Positions 1 to 6,922 of a DNA stretch of 9,628 nt are shown here, one piece after another. The stretch is from SIG588 sp045597045. Lineage in GTDB: Bacteria; Bacillota; Clostridia; Oscillospirales; Acutalibacteraceae. Under the pieces are notes generated by a model, which did no database searches, was not told the DNA's origin, and was given only the letters and a program-made list of their open reading frames with translations. The DNA lies in the NCBI GenBank assembly GCA_045597045.1, contig JAZODN010000082.1, positions 1-9,628 on the forward strand, in the 5' to 3' direction. Each line of letters begins with the position of its first letter. Within the stretch, counting starts at the first letter, position 1. The position numbers were made by a program, and so were the translations under genes.

Positions 1-16
1 CCCATTCCTCTTTTTT

Positions 17-92
17 TGGTCCGAGTGACAGGACTTGAACCTGCGGCCTCTTGACCCCCAGTCAAGCGCGCTACCAGCTGCGCCACACCCGG
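17..92 (-). tRNA. tRNA-Pro (anticodon GGG)
   Basis: A complete 76-nt cloverleaf reads on the minus strand. The acceptor stem CCGGGTG pairs with CACTCGG with one G-T wobble, followed by discriminator A and a genomically encoded CCA (17-19). The D arm is GCGC/GCGC, the anticodon stem CTTGA/TCAAG encloses loop CTGGGGG, and the T arm is GCAGG/CCTGT around TTCAAGT. The anticodon GGG occupies 57-59 and reads proline codons CCC and CCU. The gene lies just beyond the terminator of the minus-strand operon and has its own promoter. Whether a further tRNA follows cannot be seen because the window ends 16 bases downstream. Confidence 0.96.
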
Positions 93-110
93 ATGTTCTT
101 GCGAACAGCA

Positions 111-142
111 ATTATAATACCATTCTTATCGGCATTTGTCAA
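111..142 (-). promoter_or_regulatory. sigma-70/sigma-A promoter for tRNA-Pro
   Basis: Reading the minus strand, a perfect -35 TTGACA (137-142) is followed after 17 bp by TATTAT (114-119), which overlaps a perfect TATAAT (111-116) at a 20-bp spacing. Transcription would begin near 105, about a dozen bases before the mature tRNA 5' end. A near-consensus promoter fits a stable RNA gene. It lies downstream of the operon terminator, so the tRNA appears independently transcribed. Confidence 0.82.
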
Positions 143-176
143 CCCTTTTTTGCAATTCTTTCGGATGATTTTGCAC

Positions 177-216
177 AAAAGAGGCACCGTCTGATTTTTC
201 AAACGGTGCCTCTTTT
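177..216 (-). terminator. Intrinsic terminator of the minus-strand operon
   Basis: A perfect 14-bp inverted repeat (177-190 against 203-216, GC core GAGGCACCGT) encloses a 12-nt loop. It begins 3 bp beyond the stop codon of the aldo/keto reductase gene. On the minus strand the stem ends in a TTTT run. On the plus strand it ends in TTTTGTTT, so it could work in both directions. It is the only clear terminator between here and the TPR gene promoter, which supports a single seven-gene transcript. Confidence 0.88.
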
Positions 217-218
217 GT

Positions 219-1133
219 TTACGGTAAAATATTGCCGGCTGCTTGATAGATAGCGTACCAATCCTCGCGTGAAAGGGTGGTATCGGCCGCCTTCAGGCAC
301 TCTTCCAAACGTGAGGGGGTGGTGGTGCCGGTGACCGGCTGCATGCGAGCCGGATGGCGCAGGATCCAGGCAAAGGCGAGAGACGTTTTGCTGATGCCGT
401 ATTTTTCGGCCAACGTGTCCATCGCGGCGTTTAGTTCGGGGAACGACTCATTATCCACAAAACAGCCCTTGAAGAATCCATACTGCATGGGGGACCAGGG
501 CTGAATAGTGATGCGGTTCAAACGGCAGAAATCAAGCACACCGCCGTCGCGGTTGACGCCGGCTTCATTGCACATGTTGACGTTAAAGCCCGATTGCAGC
601 ATGGGGGTGTGCATTACGCCGAACTGCAGTTGATTTACCACCAACGGCATGTCCAACGCGTTTTGCAAGAGTTGCATTTGCGAGGGGTTTTGGTTGGAAA
701 CACCGAAATGTCGCACTTTGCCTTCGCTTTTCAGTTTATCAAATGCACGTGCGACTTCTTCAGGCTCCATCAGCGTATCGGGGCGGTGCAACAGTAATAC
801 GTCGATATAATCGGTGTTCAAACGGCGCAGGCTGCCCTCCACCGAATTGACGATATGCTCGTAGGAAAAATCAAACATCTTGCCGGGGACAATGCCGCAT
901 TTGGTTTGCAGCAAGACTTGTTCACGGCGCTTTGGGGTGAGCGCTGCGGCAAATACCTCTTCGCTGCGGCCGGCGCCGTAAATGTCGGCGTGATCGAAGA
1001 AGTTGGCGCCGTAGGCAAGTGCCGTGTCGAGCAGTGCTTCCACTTCCTTGACCGTTTTGCCGCCAAAGCGCATACAGCCGATCGCCACGGTGGGTACCGA
1101 AAGATTGCTTTTTCCCAGCGGTATGTTATACAT
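219..1133 (-). CDS. Aldo/keto reductase (YdhF-like)
   Basis: This 304-residue protein is a full-length cytosolic NADP(H)-dependent aldo/keto reductase with a TIM-barrel fold; such enzymes reduce carbonyls to alcohols. The expected tetrad is visible: Asp47 and Tyr52 in FFDHADIYG, Lys78 in LLQTKCG, and His116 in DVLLLHRPD. The cofactor-binding signature lies near residues 268-279 (TGTTTPSRLEE). Also typical are GVSNQNPSQ (144-152) and WSPMQYGFFKG (213-223). The layout is closest to the E. coli YdhF type; the natural substrate cannot be read from sequence. ATG at 1133 is preceded by AGGAGA in the 13-bp gap after the nitrilase-like gene. It is the last gene of the operon and is followed by a strong terminator. 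Confidence 0.93.
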   Translation of the reverse strand: MYNIPLGKSNLSVPTVAIGCMRFGGKTVKEVEALLDTALAYGANFFDHADIYGAGRSEEVFAAALTPKRREQVLLQTKCGIVPGKMFDFSYEHIVNSVEGSLRRLNTDYIDVLLLHRPDTLMEPEEVARAFDKLKSEGKVRHFGVSNQNPSQMQLLQNALDMPLVVNQLQFGVMHTPMLQSGFNVNMCNEAGVNRDGGVLDFCRLNRITIQPWSPMQYGFFKGCFVDNESFPELNAAMDTLAEKYGISKTSLAFAWILRHPARMQPVTGTTTPSRLEECLKAADTTLSREDWYAIYQAAGNILP

Positions 1134-1146
1134 TGCTTTTCTCTCC

Positions 1147-2031
1147 TTATTTTCGTTTGTCCTGACGCACGAACGGCGCCTCCACCGCCGTGTCTGTTAA
1201 CGCACCGTACAGCATGGGGCGACGATAGGTGTTGCCGTGTACTTCCGTTGCGCGATAACGGCGCAGCATATCCAAATCCAGTTCGGCTATATATATGCCT
1301 TCTTTTTCGCCGGCATGCAAAAGACAGGTGTCACGCGAACCGTCCATTTTCGGCAGATAAGCCACACCGTCGAAAAGCGATGAGCCGCCGTTGCAATCCG
1401 GTACCGTGCTCGGATAGTTGCAGGTGGCGATTGCCATCATGTTTTCGAACGCACGCGCACGCAACTGCGAGAGACGGTTGATCTCCATGGGGCAGGCGTT
1501 TGGAACCAACACCAACTCGGCACCCTTGAGCATCAGCAGACGCGCGCTTTCGGGAAATTCGCGGTCGTAGCAGATCATGGCACCCACTTCAACCGGACCC
1601 GCGGCAGTGTCAAGTGCAGCGGTGTAAAAACCGTCGCCGCAGGCAAGGTCGCGTTCGGCGCCGAAGTCGCAGGTGTGTACCTTGGCGTAGGTCAGCACGC
1701 GACGGCCGAAACGATCGAACAGTACGAGGGTGTTGCGTGGTAGTTCCTCTTGCTTTTCCAACAGCGTAATGCCGATGGCCATGCCGAGTTCAGCTGCGAG
1801 TGTGCCGAAGGCCCGGATGAACGGACCGTCTGCCGCAACGGCTTCTTGCTGCCAAACGGCAGGCGGCCGTTCGCAGATATCGTAGCCGCAGCTGAACATT
1901 TCCGGAAACAGGGCAATATCCGCACCGCGCGCCTTCGCTTCGCGGCAACAGCGGAGCCCTTTTTCTAAATTGCCTTGCAGTGACCCTGTCGGCGCGATTT
2001 GCAGCAGCGCCAGTGTCAACTTATCTGCCAT
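1147..2031 (-). CDS. Carbon-nitrogen hydrolase (nitrilase superfamily)
   Basis: This 294-residue cytosolic enzyme belongs to the nitrilase superfamily, which mostly hydrolyses amides, ureido groups or nitriles. The Glu-Lys-Cys triad is intact: Glu44 in LFPEMFSCGYD, Lys117 in TYAKVHTC and Cys154 in GAMICYDREFPE. Glu126 in FGAERDLACGDG is the likely extra active-site Glu of the family. Residues after about 180 (NACPMEINR, RARAFENMMA) match the conserved back half. I place the start at the ATG at 2029-2031, because GAGGT sits 8 nt upstream and homology begins at once (MADKLTLALLQIAP). An in-frame start at 2070 would add 13 unrelated residues inside the upstream gene. The chosen start overlaps the end of the CHR gene by 11 bp, suggesting translational coupling. 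Substrate is not assignable. Confidence 0.9.
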   Translation of the reverse strand: MADKLTLALLQIAPTGSLQGNLEKGLRCCREAKARGADIALFPEMFSCGYDICERPPAVWQQEAVAADGPFIRAFGTLAAELGMAIGITLLEKQEELPRNTLVLFDRFGRRVLTYAKVHTCDFGAERDLACGDGFYTAALDTAAGPVEVGAMICYDREFPESARLLMLKGAELVLVPNACPMEINRLSQLRARAFENMMAIATCNYPSTVPDCNGGSSLFDGVAYLPKMDGSRDTCLLHAGEKEGIYIAELDLDMLRRYRATEVHGNTYRRPMLYGALTDTAVEAPFVRQDKRK

Positions 2032-2608
2032 AACCGTACACCTCGAACAGAAGAGAAACGGCGATACCAAGCGCGGCTGAAAGAAGGATCAACTGAATGG
2101 CGGAAAGCTTTTTCCACACTTTCAGCAGAAGGAAATAGAGGCCTGTCAGCAGCGCAAAAACAACGATGGAGATCCAGTTGAAGGTGAAGCCGGAAAGGCC
2201 GGAAAAGCCGATGGCTTTGGCGAACAGCAACAAACCGGTGGAGAGGATAAGGGCGGCAATGACCGGTTGCACACCGCGAATGAATGCACGAAACACCCGT
2301 GTTTCGGTGAGGGTTTTCATAACGGAAGCAACGAGCAAGATGATCAAAAACGAGGGGAGAACCACACCGAGTGTGGCCAAGACGCTGCCGAGGATGCCCC
2401 CTTGTACCGAGCCGATGTAGGTGGCCATGTTGATGGCAATGGGGCCGGGAGTGGATTCACACACGCCGATAAAGTTGTAAAACTGCGTTTCCGAAAGCCA
2501 GGTGTGTTTCAACACGGTTTCTTCGACCAGCGGAATCATGGCAAAACCGCCGCCAAAGGTGAACAGGCCGATCTTAAAAAACTCTAAAAACAGTTGAAGG
2601 TAGATCAT
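2021..2608 (-). CDS. CHR-family (chromate/anion) transporter, short chain, second of pair
   Basis: This 195-residue integral membrane protein is a single-domain CHR (ChrA) family member. Short-chain CHR proteins are usually encoded as adjacent pairs that act together, whereas long-chain ChrA has both halves fused. Family motifs are FKIGLFTFGGGFAMI (11-25), ESTPGPIAINMATYIG (51-66), TLGVVLPS (79-86) and FIRGVQ (109-114). Hydrophobic segments lie near 78-96, 113-130, 142-163 and 168-188. It overlaps the stop of the first CHR gene by 4 bp (ATGA) and has a strong SD, AAGGAGG (2616-2622), 7 nt before ATG. Family members export chromate, but an anaerobe may use the pair for another anion; this is inference. 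Confidence 0.92.
   Translation of the reverse strand: MIYLQLFLEFFKIGLFTFGGGFAMIPLVEETVLKHTWLSETQFYNFIGVCESTPGPIAINMATYIGSVQGGILGSVLATLGVVLPSFLIILLVASVMKTLTETRVFRAFIRGVQPVIAALILSTGLLLFAKAIGFSGLSGFTFNWISIVVFALLTGLYFLLLKVWKKLSAIQLILLSAALGIAVSLLFEVYGYGR
2040..2044 (-). promoter_or_regulatory. Ribosome binding site deciding the nitrilase start
   Basis: GAGGT on the minus strand stands 8 nt before the ATG at 2029-2031 and lies inside the 3' end of the upstream CHR gene. It supports the short start over the in-frame upstream start at 2070. Confidence 0.6.
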
Positions 2609-3162
2609 TTCTCCACCTCCTTGCGGTTGAGAAGCGCATAAGCCACGATGCCGATTAAGCCGCCGGCCAGAATGAAAAACACCGCACTGAATTGTATAGC
2701 AAACAGATCGAACAGAACCATCAAAACGAGCACTGCCCCGAATGTGAGAAGCGGCAACGGGCGGCGCTTTACCTTGCGCAGCAGATCAAACCCGGCACGC
2801 GTGATGAGAAAGGCCACGGCGCACTGGATGCCGCGAAATGCATAGGCCACGAAACGGTTGGCCATGAACGCATCTAAAAACAGCGAGATAAGGAAGATGA
2901 TGATCATGGAAGGCAGCACCACACCCAGGGTGGCGGCGATGCTGCCGCGTACACCGCGCTGCTTGAATCCCACGTAGGTGGCCATGTTGATAGCAATGGG
3001 GCCGGGGGTGGATTCGGCAATGGCAATAATCTCCAGGAACTGATCCTCGGTCAGCCACTTCTTGGTTTGCACAACCGTTTCGCGCACGGTGGCTATCATG
3101 GCGTAGCCGCCGCCGAAGGTGAACAGGCCGATCTTAAAAAACGTCCAAAACAAGGCTAACAT
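2605..3162 (-). CDS. CHR-family (chromate/anion) transporter, short chain, first of pair
   Basis: This 185-residue membrane protein is the partner of the following CHR gene and a clear tandem paralogue of it. Shared motifs are FKIGLFTFGGGYAMI (9-23), ESTPGPIAINMATYVG (50-65), TLGVVLPS (78-85) and FRGIQ (109-113). It ends in a charged tail, NRKEVEK. Two short-chain halves per operon fit the known arrangement in which both are needed for transport. The start ATG at 3160-3162 has only a weak, distant SD (AGGAT, 13 nt away, right beside the ZIP stop codon). Its translation may therefore depend on ribosomes finishing the ZIP gene 10 bp upstream. Chromate as substrate is family knowledge, not shown by the sequence. 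Confidence 0.92.
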   Translation of the reverse strand: MLALFWTFFKIGLFTFGGGYAMIATVRETVVQTKKWLTEDQFLEIIAIAESTPGPIAINMATYVGFKQRGVRGSIAATLGVVLPSMIIIFLISLFLDAFMANRFVAYAFRGIQCAVAFLITRAGFDLLRKVKRRPLPLLTFGAVLVLMVLFDLFAIQFSAVFFILAGGLIGIVAYALLNRKEVEK

Positions 3163-3172
3163 AGTTTTACAC

Positions 3173-3940
3173 TCATCCTAACAATACGTCAAAAATCAAC
3201 ATTACGCAAAAGCCGACCAGCAGCGAATAGGTCGCACCGCGTTCACAGCCGTGCGCGTGGGTTTCGGGGATCATTTCGTCGCTGATGACATACAGCATAG
3301 TGCCGCCGGCGAATGCCAGAGCAAACGGCAGCACGGCGGTGGAAAGGGTGACGGCAAAATAGCCGAGCAGCGTGCCGAGCACTTCGATCACACCGGTTGC
3401 AATGGCGATCAGAAGCGTGCGGACGGGGGAGATACCGGCTGTGAGCATCGGTGCAATGATCACCATGCCTTCCGGCACATTTTGCAGTGCAATGCCGCCG
3501 GCTACGGTGAGCGCTTCCACCGTGTTGCCCGTGCCGAAACTGACACCGGCGGCAATGCCTTCGGGTAGGTTGTGGATCGCAATGGCAATCACAAACAGCA
3601 GAATGCGGTTGAGTTGTTCGCTGTTTTCGGGATGTGACTCGTGGTCGCCCCCGGCGATACGGTGCAGGTGAGGCACCAATTTATCGATCAGATTGACACA
3701 CATTGCTCCGCAGAAAATGCCGGCAACGGTAATTAACAGCGAAAAGTTGCTGCCGTATTCCAGCGAAGGGAGAATCAAGCCGCACACGGCGGCCGATAAC
3801 ATCACACCGGCAGCGAAGGCGAGCACGATATCGCTGAAGGCGTGAGAGATCTTTTTGAAGATGAATCCGAGCAGCGCGCCGAAAACGGTGGCGCCGCCCA
3901 CGCCCAATGCGGTAAGCCAAACAACAGTCAATATACTCAC
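3173..3940 (-). CDS. ZIP-family divalent metal transporter
   Basis: This protein of 255 residues (252 if the alternative start is used) is a membrane transporter of the ZIP family, which brings Zn2+ or other divalent cations into the cytoplasm. About eight hydrophobic helices are visible. The metal-binding signatures are HNLPEG (123-128, helix 4) and QNVPEG (153-158, helix 5), plus SDEMIPETH (220-228) in a later helix. A His-rich loop (residues 91-103, HLHRIAGGDHESH) lies between helices 3 and 4, as is common for ZIP metal sensing. The annotated start is GTG at 3938-3940, overlapping the metAA stop (GTGA). However, the only SD, GAGGA (3941-3945), directly abuts this GTG. A TTG three codons later (3929-3931) has a 9-nt spacing and may be the real start. 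The layout is closest to ZupT/GufA-like bacterial ZIPs; metal identity is unknown. Confidence 0.92.
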   Translation of the reverse strand: MSILTVVWLTALGVGGATVFGALLGFIFKKISHAFSDIVLAFAAGVMLSAAVCGLILPSLEYGSNFSLLITVAGIFCGAMCVNLIDKLVPHLHRIAGGDHESHPENSEQLNRILLFVIAIAIHNLPEGIAAGVSFGTGNTVEALTVAGGIALQNVPEGMVIIAPMLTAGISPVRTLLIAIATGVIEVLGTLLGYFAVTLSTAVLPFALAFAGGTMLYVISDEMIPETHAHGCERGATYSLLVGFCVMLIFDVLLG

Positions 3941-4866
3941 TCCTCAGAATCGGGGGTATCGATCCAGTTGAAGGCGGTTTGCTGATACACAAAGTAGTTT
4001 AACCAGTTGGAAAACAGCAAATTCGCATGGCTGCGCCACGTCATGGGCGGCAGCATTTCGGGATCGTCGTTCGGGAAATAGTTTTGCGGAATTTCAGGGG
4101 CGATGCCGCGTTTCTGATCGCGCGTGTATTCACCGGCCAGCGTTAAGCGGTCATATTCAAAGTGACCGGTGATGAACACCTGGCGTGCATCGGCAGTGGA
4201 AACCAGCGCCACACCGGCCGTTTCAGACACTGCCAACAACTGCAGATCGGTTTTACTGCGAATGTCGTCGAGCGATACTTCGGTGTAACGCGAATGAGGC
4301 ATGTTAAACACTTCGTCAAAGCCGCGCAGCAAGGGGTGCAGCGGATCCAAGGGGCGATGACGGAAAATGCCGGACAGTTTTTTCGGCAGCATGTGCTTGG
4401 TCACGCCGTGGTGATGATACAAGCCTGCCTGCGCCCCCCAGCAGATGTGCAGGGTGGAATAGACGTTTTCGCGCGACCAATCCATAATCTCTTTCAACTC
4501 GTTCCAGTAGTCCACGCTTTCAAATTCATACGTTTCCACCGGTGCACCTGTGATGATCATGCCGTCATACCGCTTGTGCTTGAGTTGATCGAAGGTGTGA
4601 TAAAACTCCAGCAGGTGTTCTTTCGAGGTGTTTTTGGAAATGTGAGTGGCGGTCTGCATTAGATCCACGTCTACCTGCAGGGGGCTGTTGCCCAGCAGGC
4701 GCAGCAACTGCGTTTCGGTTTCGATCTTGGTGGGCATAAGGTTCAAGATCACAATGTGCAAGGGCCGGATATCCTGATGTTGCGCGCGATTTTCGGTCAT
4801 AACAAAGATATTCTCTGATTCCAGCACTTTGGTGGCAGGGAGATTATCTGCAATTTTAATCGGCAT
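3937..4866 (-). CDS. metAA: Homoserine O-acetyltransferase (MetA type)
   Basis: This 309-residue cytosolic enzyme activates L-homoserine by O-acylation, the first committed step of methionine synthesis. It aligns in register with E. coli MetA: the nucleophile Cys142 lies in HICWGAQAG, and the His235/Glu237 pair in TGHFEYDR. Lys47 lies in LMPTKIETE. Residue 111 is Glu (GAPVETYEF). In characterised enzymes Glu at this position gives acetyl-CoA preference and Gly gives succinyl-CoA preference, so acetyl transfer is expected. Length is normal. The start ATG at 4864-4866 has an excellent SD, AAGGAGG (4873-4879), which overlaps the TPR stop codon. The gene ends overlapping the ZIP gene by 4 bp. No SAM riboswitch or T-box fits in the 11-bp gap upstream, so control must come from the operon promoter. 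Confidence 0.96.
   Translation of the reverse strand: MPIKIADNLPATKVLESENIFVMTENRAQHQDIRPLHIVILNLMPTKIETETQLLRLLGNSPLQVDVDLMQTATHISKNTSKEHLLEFYHTFDQLKHKRYDGMIITGAPVETYEFESVDYWNELKEIMDWSRENVYSTLHICWGAQAGLYHHHGVTKHMLPKKLSGIFRHRPLDPLHPLLRGFDEVFNMPHSRYTEVSLDDIRSKTDLQLLAVSETAGVALVSTADARQVFITGHFEYDRLTLAGEYTRDQKRGIAPEIPQNYFPNDDPEMLPPMTWRSHANLLFSNWLNYFVYQQTAFNWIDTPDSEE
3941..3945 (-). promoter_or_regulatory. Ribosome binding site placing the ZIP start in doubt
   Basis: GAGGA on the minus strand abuts the GTG at 3938-3940 with zero spacing, but lies 9 nt before TTG at 3929-3931. Normal spacing favours the TTG. The site lies within the last codons of metAA. Confidence 0.5.
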
Positions 4867-4872
4867 AGCGGT

Positions 4873-4879
4873 CCTCCTT
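4873..4879 (-). promoter_or_regulatory. metAA ribosome binding site overlapping the TPR stop
   Basis: AAGGAGG on the minus strand, 6 nt before the metAA ATG, shares bases with the TAA stop of the TPR gene (4878-4880). This supports co-transcription and translational coupling of the two genes. Confidence 0.7.
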
Positions 4880-6920
4880 AACGGAATTTTTCGGCAAAAC
4901 GTTTGGCATCCAGCGTGGCTTCGTCGGTGGGGCCGAAGGCGGCCTCACAAAGGCGCACGCATTCTTCGGCTGCGGCACGGGCAGCTTCGTTGTCGCCCAG
5001 ACCGTAGCAGGCATCGGCCAGCGTACAGTAAAACTGCGAGATCGGCATGCCGTGTGCGGCGCTCTCACGGGCGATGGCCACCGCTTCCTCGGCGGTGCGG
5101 CGCGCTTCGCCGTATTGTGCAGCGCCGTTTTGGCCGTCGGCAATGATTTGCAGTGCCACCGCTGCGGCAAAGCTGCGCGCGTTGCGTTTGGCGGCCAGCT
5201 TGTGCATGGCGCGACCGGCCTCGATCACTACGTCGTATCGCTCGGCACAGAATGCGTAATAGGCTAAATTGTGCCACACGCGATCAAACTCATCCTCTTG
5301 CTTTTCGCCGGCTTTTCGCATGCGCGTAATCACCTCTTGCACCAGTGTCACCGAACGGTCGGGGTTATCCAACTCGTTTTCGATATCCGCCAAATGCTGC
5401 ATGGTGGCAATGGTGTCGGGGTGGGTGGCACCGAGCGCTTTTTCGCGCAGAGACAGGCAGCGCGCTGCCACTTCACGGGCGCGATCGTACTTTTCGAGCT
5501 GCACGCAACTGCTATATAGGATGTTCATGGTATTCAGTGTGCCGGGGTGCTGTTCGCCGAGTACCGCCAACGCAACTTCGGCAGCGCGTTCGGAGAGTTT
5601 CCACGCCTCGTCGAAGTTCTCGGTATCGTAATGAATAGCAGCGAGTTTCAGTACGGTGTGCACCGTTTCGGGGCCGTCTTCTTTATCGGCAACGGCCTCG
5701 AGCGCCTGCTTTAAAACGGCGGCAGCTTCGGCGTTTTTATGCTCGCTGCGATAGCAGTCGGCCAGCATTTCGGCCGCGGCCAAGGCGTCGGCGCTGCCGA
5801 CACCGTGCACTTTCTCGGTCAGTGCCAGCGCTTCTTTCGCCAGGGCATATCCCTTCTCGGTTTGTCCACACATCAAATGCTGCATAGCCAAGTCCTGCAT
5901 GGTGTGCAACGTGGTGTCGTTTTCCTTGCCGAACAGTGTGATTTTCAGATCCAACAGACGGCGATACAGGCGCAGCGCTTCATCGCCGCGGTTGTTTTCC
6001 ACGCAGCAGAAGGCGAGGTTTTGCAGGGCGTCTGCCACTGCTGCATGTTCTTCACCGTACATCTTGGTTTGCTGATCCAGCACCTCGGCAAACAGCGTGT
6101 ATGCCTTTTGCGGCTGCTGCATGGCTACGTAGTTGACCGCGATGCTGTTTTTGGTGACCGCTGTTTCGGGGTGGCCTTCTCCCAAGGTTTGATGCTGGCA
6201 TTCCAGCGCTTGATCCAACAGCTTGATCGCTTTTTCGTGCTTGCTTTGCGCGGCGTAGCAAGCAGCCAAATTCTGCATTGCTTCGATCGTGACCGCGGCG
6301 GTGTTGCCAAACTGCTCGTCGCACAGCACAAGCAGGCGCTTCGCCATGCGCACGCTGTCGTCGATGCGGCCGGCACTGCGGTACATATTGATAAGGTTGC
6401 GCATGGAAGTCAGCGTTTCGGGGTGGCGTTCACCCTGCAGCTTGATCTGCAACGTAAGCGCTTTGTCATAGGTGGATAGTGCCTCCTCCACCCGTGCGGC
6501 ACTGCCGTAGCAGGCAGCCAGATTCATCATGGCTTGCAGTGCCAACGGATCGTTGGTCGGGCGGTTGGCCAACACCTGTTCCGCCAGCACGATCGCTTCT
6601 TCGGCACGGCCCAGACAAAAGAGTGCGTGAGCAGCGTTATGTTTGGCAGAAAGTGTGTCGGGATGGGTGTCGCCAAGTGCTGCCGCGCGGCCGTCGGCTG
6701 CGCGCAACGAGAGTGTCAGTGCTTCTTCGTAATCGCCCATGGCACCGCAATATACCGAAAGATCGCTGACCAACGCCAACGTTTCTGTATGTTCGGCACC
6801 CAGCAACTGTTCTGAAAGCATCAACGCTTCGCGCAGTGCGTCACGGGCATCGCTCATTTTTCCTTCGCTCATTAAAGCGGCGGCTTGTTCGGTCAAATGC
6901 AGGATCGTATTCTCAGACAT
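4878..6920 (-). CDS. Kinesin-light-chain-like tetratricopeptide repeat protein
   Basis: This 680-residue protein is built almost wholly of TPR units of the kinesin-light-chain type (TPR_10/TPR_12) with a period of about 42 residues. The signature LG-x-x-HP-x-TL recurs near residues 40, 82, 162, 247, 454 and 496, with decayed copies near 205, 288, 330, 372, 415 and 662. Each is followed by the small-residue NLA..Y pattern and an EA-rich second helix. There is no signal peptide, membrane segment or attached catalytic or DNA-binding domain, so it is a cytosolic scaffold of unknown partner. ATG at 6920 has GAGAGG 8 nt upstream and a good promoter beyond. As first gene of the operon, 11 bp ahead of metAA, it might serve a regulatory or assembly role for the products, but nothing in the sequence shows that. 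Confidence 0.9.
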   Translation of the reverse strand: MSENTILHLTEQAAALMSEGKMSDARDALREALMLSEQLLGAEHTETLALVSDLSVYCGAMGDYEEALTLSLRAADGRAAALGDTHPDTLSAKHNAAHALFCLGRAEEAIVLAEQVLANRPTNDPLALQAMMNLAACYGSAARVEEALSTYDKALTLQIKLQGERHPETLTSMRNLINMYRSAGRIDDSVRMAKRLLVLCDEQFGNTAAVTIEAMQNLAACYAAQSKHEKAIKLLDQALECQHQTLGEGHPETAVTKNSIAVNYVAMQQPQKAYTLFAEVLDQQTKMYGEEHAAVADALQNLAFCCVENNRGDEALRLYRRLLDLKITLFGKENDTTLHTMQDLAMQHLMCGQTEKGYALAKEALALTEKVHGVGSADALAAAEMLADCYRSEHKNAEAAAVLKQALEAVADKEDGPETVHTVLKLAAIHYDTENFDEAWKLSERAAEVALAVLGEQHPGTLNTMNILYSSCVQLEKYDRAREVAARCLSLREKALGATHPDTIATMQHLADIENELDNPDRSVTLVQEVITRMRKAGEKQEDEFDRVWHNLAYYAFCAERYDVVIEAGRAMHKLAAKRNARSFAAAVALQIIADGQNGAAQYGEARRTAEEAVAIARESAAHGMPISQFYCTLADACYGLGDNEAARAAAEECVRLCEAAFGPTDEATLDAKRFAEKFR

Positions 6921-6922
6921 AG

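Larger units (their letters stand above)
219..6920 (-). other. Predicted seven-gene operon
   Basis: Gene order is TPR protein, metAA, ZIP transporter, two CHR subunits, nitrilase-like hydrolase, aldo/keto reductase. Junctions are an 11-bp gap, 4-bp overlap, 10-bp gap, 4-bp overlap, 11-bp overlap and 13-bp gap. One promoter (6952-6980) and one terminator (177-216) bracket the set. None of the junctions is long enough for a full promoter plus leader, though internal promoters within coding sequence cannot be excluded. Confidence 0.8.

Noticed and set aside
17..92. tRNA-Pro as an integration site for a mobile element
   Set aside because: No integrase, excision gene or duplicated tRNA 3' end is seen; the neighbouring genes are ordinary metabolic genes, and the window ends just past the tRNA.
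35..253. Small plus-strand open frame over the tRNA and terminator
   Set aside because: It runs through a tRNA gene and a terminator hairpin, with no SD; it cannot be a real gene.
855..1481. Open frame of 208 codons on the plus strand across the reductase and hydrolase genes
   Set aside because: It spans the junction of two well-supported minus-strand genes and shows no family resemblance.
5739..6479. Open frame of 246 codons antisense to the TPR gene
   Set aside because: It is the complement of a repetitive coding region, with a His/Gln/Val-rich composition typical of antisense readings and no start signal.
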